A stretch of 64,000 nucleotides of DNA from Victivallis sp. Marseille-Q1083 (GTDB lineage Bacteria; Verrucomicrobiota; Lentisphaeria; Victivallales; Victivallaceae). Positions 56,367 through 64,000 of the stretch are shown piece by piece. The stretch covers positions 186,001-250,000 of the forward strand of contig NZ_CAHJXL010000001.1 of NCBI RefSeq assembly GCF_903645315.1, in the 5' to 3' direction. Below the pieces are notes generated by a model. It worked only from the letters and a program-made list of their open reading frames with translations, had not been told where the DNA came from and made no database searches. Within the stretch, counting starts at the first letter, position 1. The number at the start of each line of letters is the position of its first letter. A program made the position numbers and the translations under genes.

Positions 56367-56435
56367 CAGCCGGCAGTCTGCCCGGCTCCCGGAATCGCGT
56401 CCAAGTCGTGCCCCATTCTCCGTCTGCCGTTCTGT

Positions 56436-57398
56436 TCACCGGCTGCTTCGGCAGGAGGCCATCCCTGACAACCGACTGTTCACCTGCTTCGCACCGGAAT
56501 AATTCACCATTGAGGTACCGGATGCCTCGCCGCTGAGAACACCGAAGAGGGTGATATTCAACCGGCTGGCCCCGGACAGCTCGAACGCCGCATCTATCGT
56601 TTGATCGACATTCGCCCGGGCCATGCCGGACAACGCCACACGCAAAGTTTCAATCTTTCCGGTCAGAATTCCTTCGCTGGTGCCGCTGGCCTTCAATTGC
56701 ACCTCCCGCCACTCGCCACTGCAGTTCGCCCGGCTGGTCCCCGACAATCCAATAACCAAAGCATCTGCCGATCCGGACAACTCCGCCTCGCTGGTGCCGC
56801 TGGCCTTCAATTGCACCTCCCGCCACTCGCCGCTGCAGTTCGCCCAGCTGGCCCCCGACAAGGCCAGTTCAAGCTCCGCCACATTGCACGCACTCCACTC
56901 ACCGCGGCTGACACCGGACAACCGGCAGGTCAATTTTTCACCGACGGCACTGTTCATCGTCAGCACACAGGCCCCGGAAACCACAACTTCCGACGGCGAT
57001 CCGCTGGTTTTGATTTCCAATCGCTGCGGCTTGGTGCAGCGAATACCGGTACTAGTCTGCCATTTTACAACCAATCGGCCGTCCTGGAACTCCTGAACCA
57101 CATAAGGCAGCAGATTTTCTTCGGTGATGATGTTGCAACTGTCTTCTCCGGCGCCGCACTCCACCGTCACTTCCCAGGTGCCGGACAACGACAGACGCGA
57201 TACCGGCACGTCGAAAACGGTCCGCCGCTCCGCAACGACACCGTTGCCTTCCAGTTGGGCTTGATTGAAGCTCAATCCCCACGATTCCTCTTCGGCCGAG
57301 TTGACTCCAATCGTCAAGCCGTTCCGATTGATCGAACAGGAGACCGCTAAAACCGCCAGCAACGTACCCGCTAAAATTATTCCCGCCTTCTGCCGCAT
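56436..57398 (-). CDS. DUF2807 (head GIN domain) lipoprotein with internal duplication
   Basis: 320 residues from ATG 57398 (GGAGG upstream; GTG 57440 and ATG 57434 are possible longer starts). Lipoprotein signal ILAGTLLAVLAVSCS. A beta-helical DUF2807/putative auto-transporter adhesin body made of short strands of the type [LF]xLSGxSxAN. Residues with the pattern ANCSGEWREVQLKASGTSE occur twice, 38 residues apart. The matching DNA blocks (56674-56747 and 56788-56861) differ at only 3 of 74 bases. Surface or periplasmic; function unknown. Confidence 0.85.
   Translation of the reverse strand: MRQKAGIILAGTLLAVLAVSCSINRNGLTIGVNSAEEESWGLSFNQAQLEGNGVVAERRTVFDVPVSRLSLSGTWEVTVECGAGEDSCNIITEENLLPYVVQEFQDGRLVVKWQTSTGIRCTKPQRLEIKTSGSPSEVVVSGACVLTMNSAVGEKLTCRLSGVSRGEWSACNVAELELALSGASWANCSGEWREVQLKASGTSEAELSGSADALVIGLSGTSRANCSGEWREVQLKASGTSEGILTGKIETLRVALSGMARANVDQTIDAAFELSGASRLNITLFGVLSGEASGTSMVNYSGAKQVNSRLSGMASCRSSR
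56674..56861 (-). repeat. Recent in-gene tandem duplication (114-bp period)
   Basis: Blocks 56674-56747 and 56788-56861 are identical apart from three substitutions; the period is exactly 38 codons. It encodes the duplicated beta-strand unit of the DUF2807 lipoprotein. Confidence 0.9.
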
Positions 57399-57574
57399 CG
57401 CTTCCAACCTCCGAATTATTTTTCCATAACTCATTGACACCCTGCCCGTCCGGCACCGGCCGCCGGCCAGGCCAATCGAGCCATCAGCTTCACTTCCTCT
57501 TATTGACCACGCCCGCCCTGCGCTCCCGGAAAAACGTGCTCACCTTGTCGTCATACCGTAATCCATATTTTCTA

Positions 57575-57645
57575 CGAATACAAGATCGATTCTGACAAAA
57601 TTATCAATCAGTCACGAACAAAATGATGCCTGAAACTTGTATTCG
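57575..57645. repeat. Inverted repeat in the intergenic region
   Basis: CGAATACAAG (57575-57584) and CTTGTATTCG (57636-57645) are perfect inverted arms separated by 51 bp. It lies in the 318-bp gap 57399-57716 upstream of the DUF2807 gene and downstream of the metal-efflux operon. The gap shows no gene. Confidence 0.5.
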
Positions 57646-57716
57646 ACGCGCTTTTCGTATTAAAAACGGCGCGGCGGCAAGTGAGGCCGGAGGAATCGGG
57701 CGGTTCCGCCGTCTTC

Positions 57717-60700
57717 TCATTGCTTCCGGCTGAACCATTTCTCAATTTCATAATAGAGCGCCGGCAGGAAAAACAAGGTCAGCAACGTCGAACTGGCCAA
57801 TCCAAATACGACGATCGCCGCCAGCGGCCGCTGCACCTCCGCTCCGACCCCGGTGGTCAGCAGCAGCGGCAGCAAGCCCAGCAGCGTCGTCAACGTCGTC
57901 AGGATTACCGACCGGAACCGCACTTCGCTGCCCAGCAGGATGGCGTCATAAAGGGACTTCCCTTCCCGGCGGAGCTCCTTGAAGTCGCTGACCATCACCA
58001 CCGCATCCTGCATGGCGATGCCGAGCAGCGCGATAAAACCGACCGCCGCCGGCACCGACAGGAACTGTCCGGTCGCCGCCAGACCGATCACGCCGCCGAT
58101 CAGCGCCAGCGGCACATTGATCATGACGATCAGGCTGCTGCGCAACGACCCGAAAGACATCCACAGCAGCACGAAAATCAAACCGATCACCAGCGGCACG
58201 ACGATCAGCAAAGTCCGCATCGCCCGCTCCTGATTTTCGAACTGGCCGCCGAATTCCAGAAAATAACCGGCCGGCAATTCCACCTTTTCGGCGATCACCC
58301 GGCGCATGTCGCGGACGATATCGCTGGGCGCCCGGCCGGCGATGTTGCCCTGAATGGTCCAGCGGCGCTGGATTTTTTCCCGGTTGATCTGTACCGGTCC
58401 TTCGGTGATCCGAATGGCGGCCACCTGGTTCAGGTCGACATAGCGTCCGGCGGCGGTACGGATTTTCAAGCGGCCCAACTGCTCCGGCGAAGAACGGTAC
58501 TCTTCCGCCAGCCGGACGTTGATGTCGTAACGCCGGGTGTTCCGGTAAATGCCGGCGATGTTCTCGCCGCCGATGGCGCTTTCGATCAACTGCATCACTT
58601 CGCGGCCGGTCACCCCGAACCGCGCCATCGCCTCGTGATTCAATTCAATCCGGATCTGCGGCTGACCGTAACTCTGTTCCGCCGACAGATCGACAACGCC
58701 GGGAATGCCGGCAATCGCCTGACGGATTTCCTCCGCCTTCGTCCGCAGCACTTCCAGGTCCTCGCCGTAGAGTTTCAGCGCGAAATAGGCCCGGGTACCG
58801 GACAACAGCTCATCGAACGAATTCTGGATCGGCTGGGAAAAATTCACCGTCACCCCGGGGTAATCCTGCAGTTCATGACGCAGTTCGCCGACGATCCGCT
58901 GCCGTTCCGCCGCGCCGATCATCCGGCCGGCCGGCCGGGCCAATTCCACCTGGATTTCAGCGAAATTGACCGGATGCGGATGGCTGCCCGCCTCCGGCCG
59001 GCCGATCCGCGAAATCGTCCCGGTCACCTCCGGATGACGGCGGATCATGCGCTCCAGATTGCGGACCACCCGGTCGGCCTGTTTCAAACCGATCGACGGC
59101 GCCATGTTGACGGTGACCAGAATGCTGCCCTCTTCCAGCGTCGGCATGAACTCCCGGCCGACCGCACGCAACGTCCAGAGACTGGCCAGCAACGCCAACA
59201 GCACGGCGCCGAACACGCCCCAGCGCCACCGCAGCACCCACTTCAAGCCGGGCGTATAAATCCGCCGGACCACCGCTTCCAGCCTCCGCAACCGCGCTCC
59301 GGCTCTCCCGGCGCTGCCGGTCGAACCGAGCAACACACTGGCCAGGGCCGGCGCGTTGACCACCGCGGCGATGATCGAGCCGGCCAGCGCGACAACAATC
59401 GAGCCGGCCAGCGGCCTGAACATCTTGCCTTCGACGCCGCCGAACAGGAAAATCGGGATGAAAACCGCGATGATGATCAGCAGCGCAAACGCAATCGGCC
59501 GCGCCACCTCATTGACCGCCTTCAGCAGTATCTGCCGCCGGTCCAGGCCGTGATTTTCCGGCCGTCCCAACTGGCGGATGACATTTTCGACGACGACGAT
59601 CGAACCGTCCACCAACATGCCGAGCGCAATCGCAATGCCGCCCAGGCTCATCAGATTGGCCGAAAGTCCGGCCCAATTCAAACCGATCATCGCCAACGAA
59701 GCGCAGAACGGCATCGCCAGCGCGACGATCAGTGCGGCGCGAAAGTTCCACAATGCGACGGCCAGAACCAGAATCACCAGCACCATCCCCTGCAGCAGCG
59801 CATTTTCGACGGTTCGGCCGGCGTTATCGACCAGTTCCGCCTGGTCGTAATAAGGAACGATGGTGACGCCGGGCGGCAGATTCCGGCTGATCTCGGCAAT
59901 TTTCCCGTGCAGCGCCTCAATCACCCGGGAGGTGTTTTCTCCGTAAAGTTTCAGGACGATGCCGGCCACCACCTCCTCCTCGCCGTTGCGGGTCACCACT
60001 CCCCGTCGCTCTTCCGGACCGTAACCGACCGTCGCCACACTGCTCAATTTCAGCGGCACGCCGTCGATTTCCCGAACGGTGATGTTCCGGAGGTCGTCCA
60101 GCGATTCCGGCATGCCGATGCCGCGCACCAGATATTCCTCGGCGCCGATTTCGAGGTATTGGCCGCCGACGTTGCGGTTGCCGGCATTGACCGCGTTGAC
60201 GACATCGTCGAACGAGACGTCGTAACGGCGCATCTCGTCCGGATTGAGCCGGATCTGATACTGCGGCACATGGCCGCCCATCGACAGAATCGCGGTGACG
60301 CCCGGCACCGTCTGCAACTGGCGCTTGACGACGAAATCGTTGAGTTCGCGCAAATAAGAATCCAAAGTTTTGCCTTCGGTATCGACCACGCCGGGATCAG
60401 CCTGCAAATAATAGATGAACACCTGTCCCAGGCCGCTGGAAATCGGCCCCAGCTCCGGCGGCGGCAGGTTCGGCGGCAGCGCCGCCTCGGCGCTGCGCAG
60501 GCGTTCGGCGACCAACTGCCGGGCAAAATAAATATCGACGCTGTCCTTGAAATAGACGTAGACGACACTCATGCCGAAACCGGACGTCGATTTGACCAGC
60601 GTCACATCCGGCAACCCGCTCATCGCGCTCTCGATCGGCTGGGAAATCATCAATTCGACCTCTTCGGCCGCCAGGCCCGGCGCTTCGGCAAAAATCGGCA

Positions 60701-60839
60701 CCATCACCGGCGAAATATCCGGAAAGGCATCCCGCGGCGTCTCGACGTAAAAGTAGACGCCGAAACCGATCACCGTCAGCATCGCCAGAATGACCAAACC
60801 GCGCAACCGCAGGCTCAACTGCACAATCTTATCGATCAT
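57717..60839 (-). CDS. Heavy-metal RND efflux pump (CzcA/CusA family)
   Basis: 1040 residues, full HME-RND length. The N-terminus has the family wording ETPRDAFPDISPVMVPIFAEAPG. TM4 has IALGMLVDGSIVVVENVIRQ, between the CzcA type (D-x5-D-x6-E) and the CusA type, so the metal cannot be assigned. The C-terminal TM11-12 region (RFRSVILTTLTTLLGLLPLL) is intact. It exports metal cations from periplasm or cytoplasm with the adaptor encoded 22 nt upstream. No outer-membrane channel or metal sensor gene adjoins on this side. Confidence 0.93.
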   Translation of the reverse strand: MIDKIVQLSLRLRGLVILAMLTVIGFGVYFYVETPRDAFPDISPVMVPIFAEAPGLAAEEVELMISQPIESAMSGLPDVTLVKSTSGFGMSVVYVYFKDSVDIYFARQLVAERLRSAEAALPPNLPPPELGPISSGLGQVFIYYLQADPGVVDTEGKTLDSYLRELNDFVVKRQLQTVPGVTAILSMGGHVPQYQIRLNPDEMRRYDVSFDDVVNAVNAGNRNVGGQYLEIGAEEYLVRGIGMPESLDDLRNITVREIDGVPLKLSSVATVGYGPEERRGVVTRNGEEEVVAGIVLKLYGENTSRVIEALHGKIAEISRNLPPGVTIVPYYDQAELVDNAGRTVENALLQGMVLVILVLAVALWNFRAALIVALAMPFCASLAMIGLNWAGLSANLMSLGGIAIALGMLVDGSIVVVENVIRQLGRPENHGLDRRQILLKAVNEVARPIAFALLIIIAVFIPIFLFGGVEGKMFRPLAGSIVVALAGSIIAAVVNAPALASVLLGSTGSAGRAGARLRRLEAVVRRIYTPGLKWVLRWRWGVFGAVLLALLASLWTLRAVGREFMPTLEEGSILVTVNMAPSIGLKQADRVVRNLERMIRRHPEVTGTISRIGRPEAGSHPHPVNFAEIQVELARPAGRMIGAAERQRIVGELRHELQDYPGVTVNFSQPIQNSFDELLSGTRAYFALKLYGEDLEVLRTKAEEIRQAIAGIPGVVDLSAEQSYGQPQIRIELNHEAMARFGVTGREVMQLIESAIGGENIAGIYRNTRRYDINVRLAEEYRSSPEQLGRLKIRTAAGRYVDLNQVAAIRITEGPVQINREKIQRRWTIQGNIAGRAPSDIVRDMRRVIAEKVELPAGYFLEFGGQFENQERAMRTLLIVVPLVIGLIFVLLWMSFGSLRSSLIVMINVPLALIGGVIGLAATGQFLSVPAAVGFIALLGIAMQDAVVMVSDFKELRREGKSLYDAILLGSEVRFRSVILTTLTTLLGLLPLLLTTGVGAEVQRPLAAIVVFGLASSTLLTLFFLPALYYEIEKWFSRKQ

Positions 60840-60861
60840 GATTCACCTCTCCGTCCGCGGC

Positions 60862-62106
60862 TCAATGGCCGTGTCCGGCATGGGCGTCCATGCCGCGGGT
60901 CAACAGAATCGCCTTCAACTCGAACGCCCCGGCGGCAACGAACTCCTCCCCGGCGGACAGCCCGGCCAGCAATTGCGTAAAACCGCCGGCACTGCGCCCG
61001 GTCACCACCGCTCTCGGCACGAAACCGTCGCCGTCCGGGACGAACACCGCCGTCTCGCCGCCGATCAATTGAACCGCTTCGCGCGGCACCAGAACCGCCG
61101 GGGTCTCCCGGCCGGTCCGGACCGTTCCGGTGACGAATTGTCCCGGCCGCAGCGCGCCGGCCGAATTGTCGACCCGGACGCGGACCAGCCCGGTACGGGT
61201 CGATTCGTCGATCACCGGAGCGATGTAGACGATGCGGCCCGGATACGGCGTTCCGGAAGCGACGCTGCGTACCTGCACCGCGTCGCCATCCTTCAACAGA
61301 CCCAGTTCGGCGGAATTCGCCCGCAGCTCCACCCACGGCTCCGCCAAGTCGCTGACCGTGAAAATAACGCCGGCGTTGTCCTCCGGAAAATTTTCGCCCA
61401 GCGTAATATTCTTCTGGATGATCGAACCGGCCAGCGGCGAACGCACCTCGTAATTGGTGCAGATCGGCGAACGCTCCACTTCCAGCGGCTCATGGGCATG
61501 GTCGCCATGGGCCGGATCGAGCAGCAGAGAGCGCAGCAACTGCTCCGCCTGCTGCCGGGCGATCACCGCGTCGGCGTATTCCCGTTTGTAACGCAAATAC
61601 TCCTTTTCCGACGTGGCTCTGCCGTCTTTGAGTTTTTCGGCCATCTGGAATTCGGAAAGCGCCAGCTTTTCCAATTCCAGCGCCGAATTGTAATTGGAAT
61701 AATATTCGCCCAGCTTATGGCTGGTCAGCACCGCCAGCAGTTGGCCTTTGGCCACCGTTTCCCCTTCCCGCACCAGAATCCGGCTGACGAAACCGGGCAT
61801 ATGCGGCATAATCCGGGCAGTCCGGTCGAGATTCAACCGCACCTCGCCGTTCAACTGCAGCATATCGTCCACTTCACCGGCCACGGCATGCTCCAAACGG
61901 ATATCGATCAATTTGCGCTGCGCTTCGGTCAGATGAATAATTTCCACCTCATCATCGTGGGAATCTTCCGGGAGGCCGTCACGACTTTCCGCTCCGACCG
62001 ATTCCGCCGGGCGGGCATGGCCGTCATTCGACGCGGCGTAACCGGCAAACCACAGCACGCCCGACAACAGGCCGACACCTCCGGCCAAAATAATTCTTTT
62101 TTTCAT
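60862..62106 (-). CDS. Heavy-metal RND periplasmic adaptor (CzcB/CusB family)
   Basis: 414 residues from ATG 62106 (GAGGAGAG upstream). Signal peptide or anchor (ILAGGVGLLSGVLWFAGYAA), then a linker with acidic and His residues (DSHDDEVEIIHLTEAQRKL) typical of CzcB. Lipoyl halves are MPGFVSRILVREGETVAKGQ and YEVRSPLAGSIIQKNITLGE, and a helical hairpin lies between them containing an unusual AHGDHAHEP stretch. The C-terminus is His-rich (MDAHAGHGH), likely metal-binding. In an operon with the pump. Confidence 0.93.
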   Translation of the reverse strand: MKKRIILAGGVGLLSGVLWFAGYAASNDGHARPAESVGAESRDGLPEDSHDDEVEIIHLTEAQRKLIDIRLEHAVAGEVDDMLQLNGEVRLNLDRTARIMPHMPGFVSRILVREGETVAKGQLLAVLTSHKLGEYYSNYNSALELEKLALSEFQMAEKLKDGRATSEKEYLRYKREYADAVIARQQAEQLLRSLLLDPAHGDHAHEPLEVERSPICTNYEVRSPLAGSIIQKNITLGENFPEDNAGVIFTVSDLAEPWVELRANSAELGLLKDGDAVQVRSVASGTPYPGRIVYIAPVIDESTRTGLVRVRVDNSAGALRPGQFVTGTVRTGRETPAVLVPREAVQLIGGETAVFVPDGDGFVPRAVVTGRSAGGFTQLLAGLSAGEEFVAAGAFELKAILLTRGMDAHAGHGH

Positions 62107-62169
62107 TTTTCTCTCCTCAAAAAACAATTCCTGTACAATATAAACCGGCAAATCCCGCCCGGCAAAGGC

Positions 62170-62562
62170 TCAACAGCGAATTGTTCGATTTTGAAGAAAG
62201 AGGCCAGACCGGTCCGGCTGAAAAATCGCCGCCGGCACAGCCCGATTGCTTGAAGGCGCGGCAAGCGGGCACCGCGACGCCGGACCGCCGTCGGGCGGCA
62301 GCGTCTCCGCCGGCCAGCCGTAAACGGCAGCCGCGCCTTCCCGGACGGTGCCGCAGAGGCGGCAACTCGACTTGTCATGATGCCGGTGCGCCTGCTCCTG
62401 GCGATCCAATGCAGCCGGCGCAGCCGGACGGGTCCGGCCCATCGCGGTGCTCCGGCAACCGCTCAGGCACGGAGCGGCATTCTGAATGCCGAGCAGAACG
62501 ATAAACAGAACAATATAACCGAATCGTCCAAACCCGGCGATGATTTCATGCCATCCGACCAT
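62170..62562 (-). CDS. Small exported Cys/His-containing protein (putative metal-binding)
   Basis: 130 residues from ATG 62562 (ribosome-binding site weak: GGGGC). Hydrophobic N-terminal segment (FGYIVLFIVLLGIQNAAPCL), then a stretch with His and Cys pairs (QAHRHHDKSSCRLCGTVREG), then a Pro/Arg-rich tail that looks less constrained. It lies 63 nt upstream of the adaptor gene of the metal pump on the same strand. That position and the CxxC/HxHH residues suggest a periplasmic metal-binding accessory, but the coding status itself is uncertain. Confidence 0.45.
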   Translation of the reverse strand: MVGWHEIIAGFGRFGYIVLFIVLLGIQNAAPCLSGCRSTAMGRTRPAAPAALDRQEQAHRHHDKSSCRLCGTVREGAAAVYGWPAETLPPDGGPASRCPLAAPSSNRAVPAAIFQPDRSGLFLQNRTIRC

Positions 62563-62679
62563 CAATATTTGCCCCGACTCTCCTTTGAAACCCCATTTCT
62601 GCACCCGTCATCCTTCTGACCGGCAAAATGCCCGGCAGGTTCCCGGCCCGCCGGCGAAACGGCGCCGAAACCGCCCCGC

Positions 62680-63096
62680 TTACAGTTCCTTCCGGAAAAA
62701 ATAGACGACATTGCCGATAACCGGCGTATCCTCGAAGGTCGCAAAGACCCGATAACCGAATTTCGGATAAAATTTCGGCCCCTGAAAAGAGTTGGTGAAC
62801 AGCCAGACATAGCGGCACTCCCAGTCCCGCGCTTTCTCCTCGGCCGCCGCCAGCAGACGGCTGCCGAGTCCGCGGCCGCGTTCGGAGGCGCCGACCCAGA
62901 GGTATTTCACTTCAAACGCCCGCCCCTGCCGGCAAAACACCAAACCGCCGCGCAGCGAGCCGTCTTCCCGTCTGGCGACAATCGTACCGTTCTCCGGCTG
63001 ATGCGTACCGAAATAAGGGAAGTTGAATTCCTTCAATCCTTCAACCACCGCTTTTTCATCCGCCGGGTCGGAGGAAAAAATCAATTCGCCGGGCAT
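62680..63096 (-). CDS. GNAT-family N-acetyltransferase
   Basis: 138 residues. The acetyl-CoA motif A is clear (VKYLWVGASERGRGLGSRLL, with R-G-R-G-L-G), preceded by GGLVFCRQGRAFE and followed by motif B region FYPKFGYRVFATFED. The substrate is unknown. Its start overlaps the end of argH by 16 nt, so the two are translationally coupled, which hints at, but does not prove, a link with amino-acid metabolism. Confidence 0.9.
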   Translation of the reverse strand: MPGELIFSSDPADEKAVVEGLKEFNFPYFGTHQPENGTIVARREDGSLRGGLVFCRQGRAFEVKYLWVGASERGRGLGSRLLAAAEEKARDWECRYVWLFTNSFQGPKFYPKFGYRVFATFEDTPVIGNVVYFFRKEL

Positions 63097-64000
63097 GAAC
63101 CGACCTCGGCCGCCAACTGCTTCTTCCAGAAATCGATCTGCGCCTTGACCGCCTGAAAACCGGTCCCGCCGACGATTTCCCGCTTGGCGACGCTGCCGCG
63201 GGGATCAAACAAACGAGTGCACTCCGCCGTCGCTTCCGGGATGACCGACCGCATCTCCGCCAGCTCCAACCCATCCAGCGCCCGGCCTTGCTCACGGCAA
63301 TATTTCACCAGAGCGCCAACCCGGTGATGGGCGGTCCGGAACGGCACGCCCAGTTCCACCAGCTTTTCCGCCAGATCGGTCGCCATCAGCGCCGGATCAG
63401 CAGCAGCGGCGGCCATCCGCCCGGCGTTCGGCTTCATCGAAGCGATCATCGGCGGATAAATTTTCAAAATCATCTTCACAGTATCCAGCGCGTCGAAAAT
63501 CTGCTCCTTATCCTCCTGCAAATCCCGGTTGTAAGTCAACGGCAATCCCTTGCACAAGGTCAAAAGCGCGGTCAGCGCGCCATAAACCCGCGCCGTTTTG
63601 CCGCGGGACAGCTCGGCGACATCCGGATTTTTCTTCTGCGGCATCAGGCTGGAACCGGTGCAGAACGCATCGCCCAGTTCGACAAAGGCAAATTCCTGCG
63701 AGCACCAGAGGATCAAATCCTCGGAGAGCCGCGACACATGCATGGCGAACATCGCCAGGTCGGCCACCAGTTCGATGGCGAAATCGCGATCGGCAACCGC
63801 ATCCATGCTGTTGCGCGTCACCCGGTCGAAGTTCAGCAGCCGGCAGACCATCTCCCGGTCGATCGGCAGCGTCGAACCGGCCAGCGCGCCGGAACCCAGC
63901 GGCATGACGTTGACCCGCCGCCGGCACTCCTCCAGCCGCTCCGCGTCACGGGAGAACATTTCAACATAAGCCAGCAGATGATGGGCGAACAGCACCACCT
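63081..64000 (-). CDS. argH: Argininosuccinate lyase, C-terminal part (5' end outside window)
   Basis: About 306 residues are visible, open to the window edge. The family signature is intact (GSSLMPQKKNPD, with the catalytic Ser loop). Earlier segments match ArgH well (VNVMPLGSGALAGS-type, then FDRVTRNSMDAVADRD), and the end reads VGGTGFQAVKAQIDFWKKQL. The enzyme splits argininosuccinate to arginine and fumarate, the last step of arginine synthesis. It overlaps the GNAT gene by 16 nt. Confidence 0.96.
   Translation of the reverse strand, partial: VVLFAHHLLAYVEMFSRDAERLEECRRRVNVMPLGSGALAGSTLPIDREMVCRLLNFDRVTRNSMDAVADRDFAIELVADLAMFAMHVSRLSEDLILWCSQEFAFVELGDAFCTGSSLMPQKKNPDVAELSRGKTARVYGALTALLTLCKGLPLTYNRDLQEDKEQIFDALDTVKMILKIYPPMIASMKPNAGRMAAAAADPALMATDLAEKLVELGVPFRTAHHRVGALVKYCREQGRALDGLELAEMRSVIPEATAECTRLFDPRGSVAKREIVGGTGFQAVKAQIDFWKKQLAAEVGSCPAN

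Noticed and set aside
1-64000. CRISPR arrays, tRNA, rRNA, insertion sequences, prophage
   Set aside because: Looked for regular repeat-spacer units, tRNA cloverleaf landmarks, transposase or integrase motifs and phage structural genes; found none.

Overview
The window looks like chromosome of a Lentisphaerota bacterium (Victivallis-like). I infer this from gene content and general memory of the phylum, not from a search. Pointers are GC-rich Gram-negative coding DNA, three secreted pseudopilins starting [24 protein letters not shown]-style, hybrid GntR/LacI-type regulators, secreted DUF4091 proteins, a DUF5107-TPR protein and orphan secretins. I see no rRNA, tRNA, CRISPR array or insertion sequence.

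Layout. 1-8064: a PAS sensor protein (cut by the window edge) and a complete tripartite RND pump (adaptor, pump, lipoprotein outer-membrane channel), all on the minus strand. 8065-8997: an AT-rich gene-poor island with a decayed HTH gene. 8969-18765: carbohydrate module 1, made of a GntR/LacI regulator, a pseudopilin, a GH129-like hydrolase, a secreted DUF4091 protein and a DUF5107-TPR protein. 18811-21864: two secretin-type proteins in tandem. 21865-29233: an S51-peptidase lipoprotein, a HAD-IIA phosphatase, pnp with a long foldable leader, and mutS. 29250-32561: three secreted repeat proteins and a membrane-anchored thermonuclease. 32951-39497: an autoregulated TetR/adaptor/RND operon and a MATE transporter. 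39718-42075: four small AT-rich secreted or membrane genes of unknown function. 42282-42726: a broken GntR gene. 42783-54607: carbohydrate module 2. 54834-57398: an APC permease and a DUF2807 lipoprotein. 57717-62562: a heavy-metal RND operon. 62680-64000: a GNAT acetyltransferase and the C-terminal part of argininosuccinate lyase.

The strongest new observation is in module 2. Three promoters (the regulator's own, and those of the two divergent pseudopilin genes) each carry two direct copies of TTGTTAT exactly 22 bp apart. In all three the proximal copy lies inside the -35/-10 spacer, 8 nt from the -10 box. This predicts one regulon joining a six-gene intracellular sugar operon, two surface pseudopilins and a secreted DUF4091 protein. 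Module 1 has the same logic with a different regulator and operator. Together they suggest that pseudopilins are substrate-specific parts of glycan-use loci in this lineage. Other leads are the pnp leader RNA, the four-gene AT-rich cassette, the paired secretins and the repeat-protein trio.
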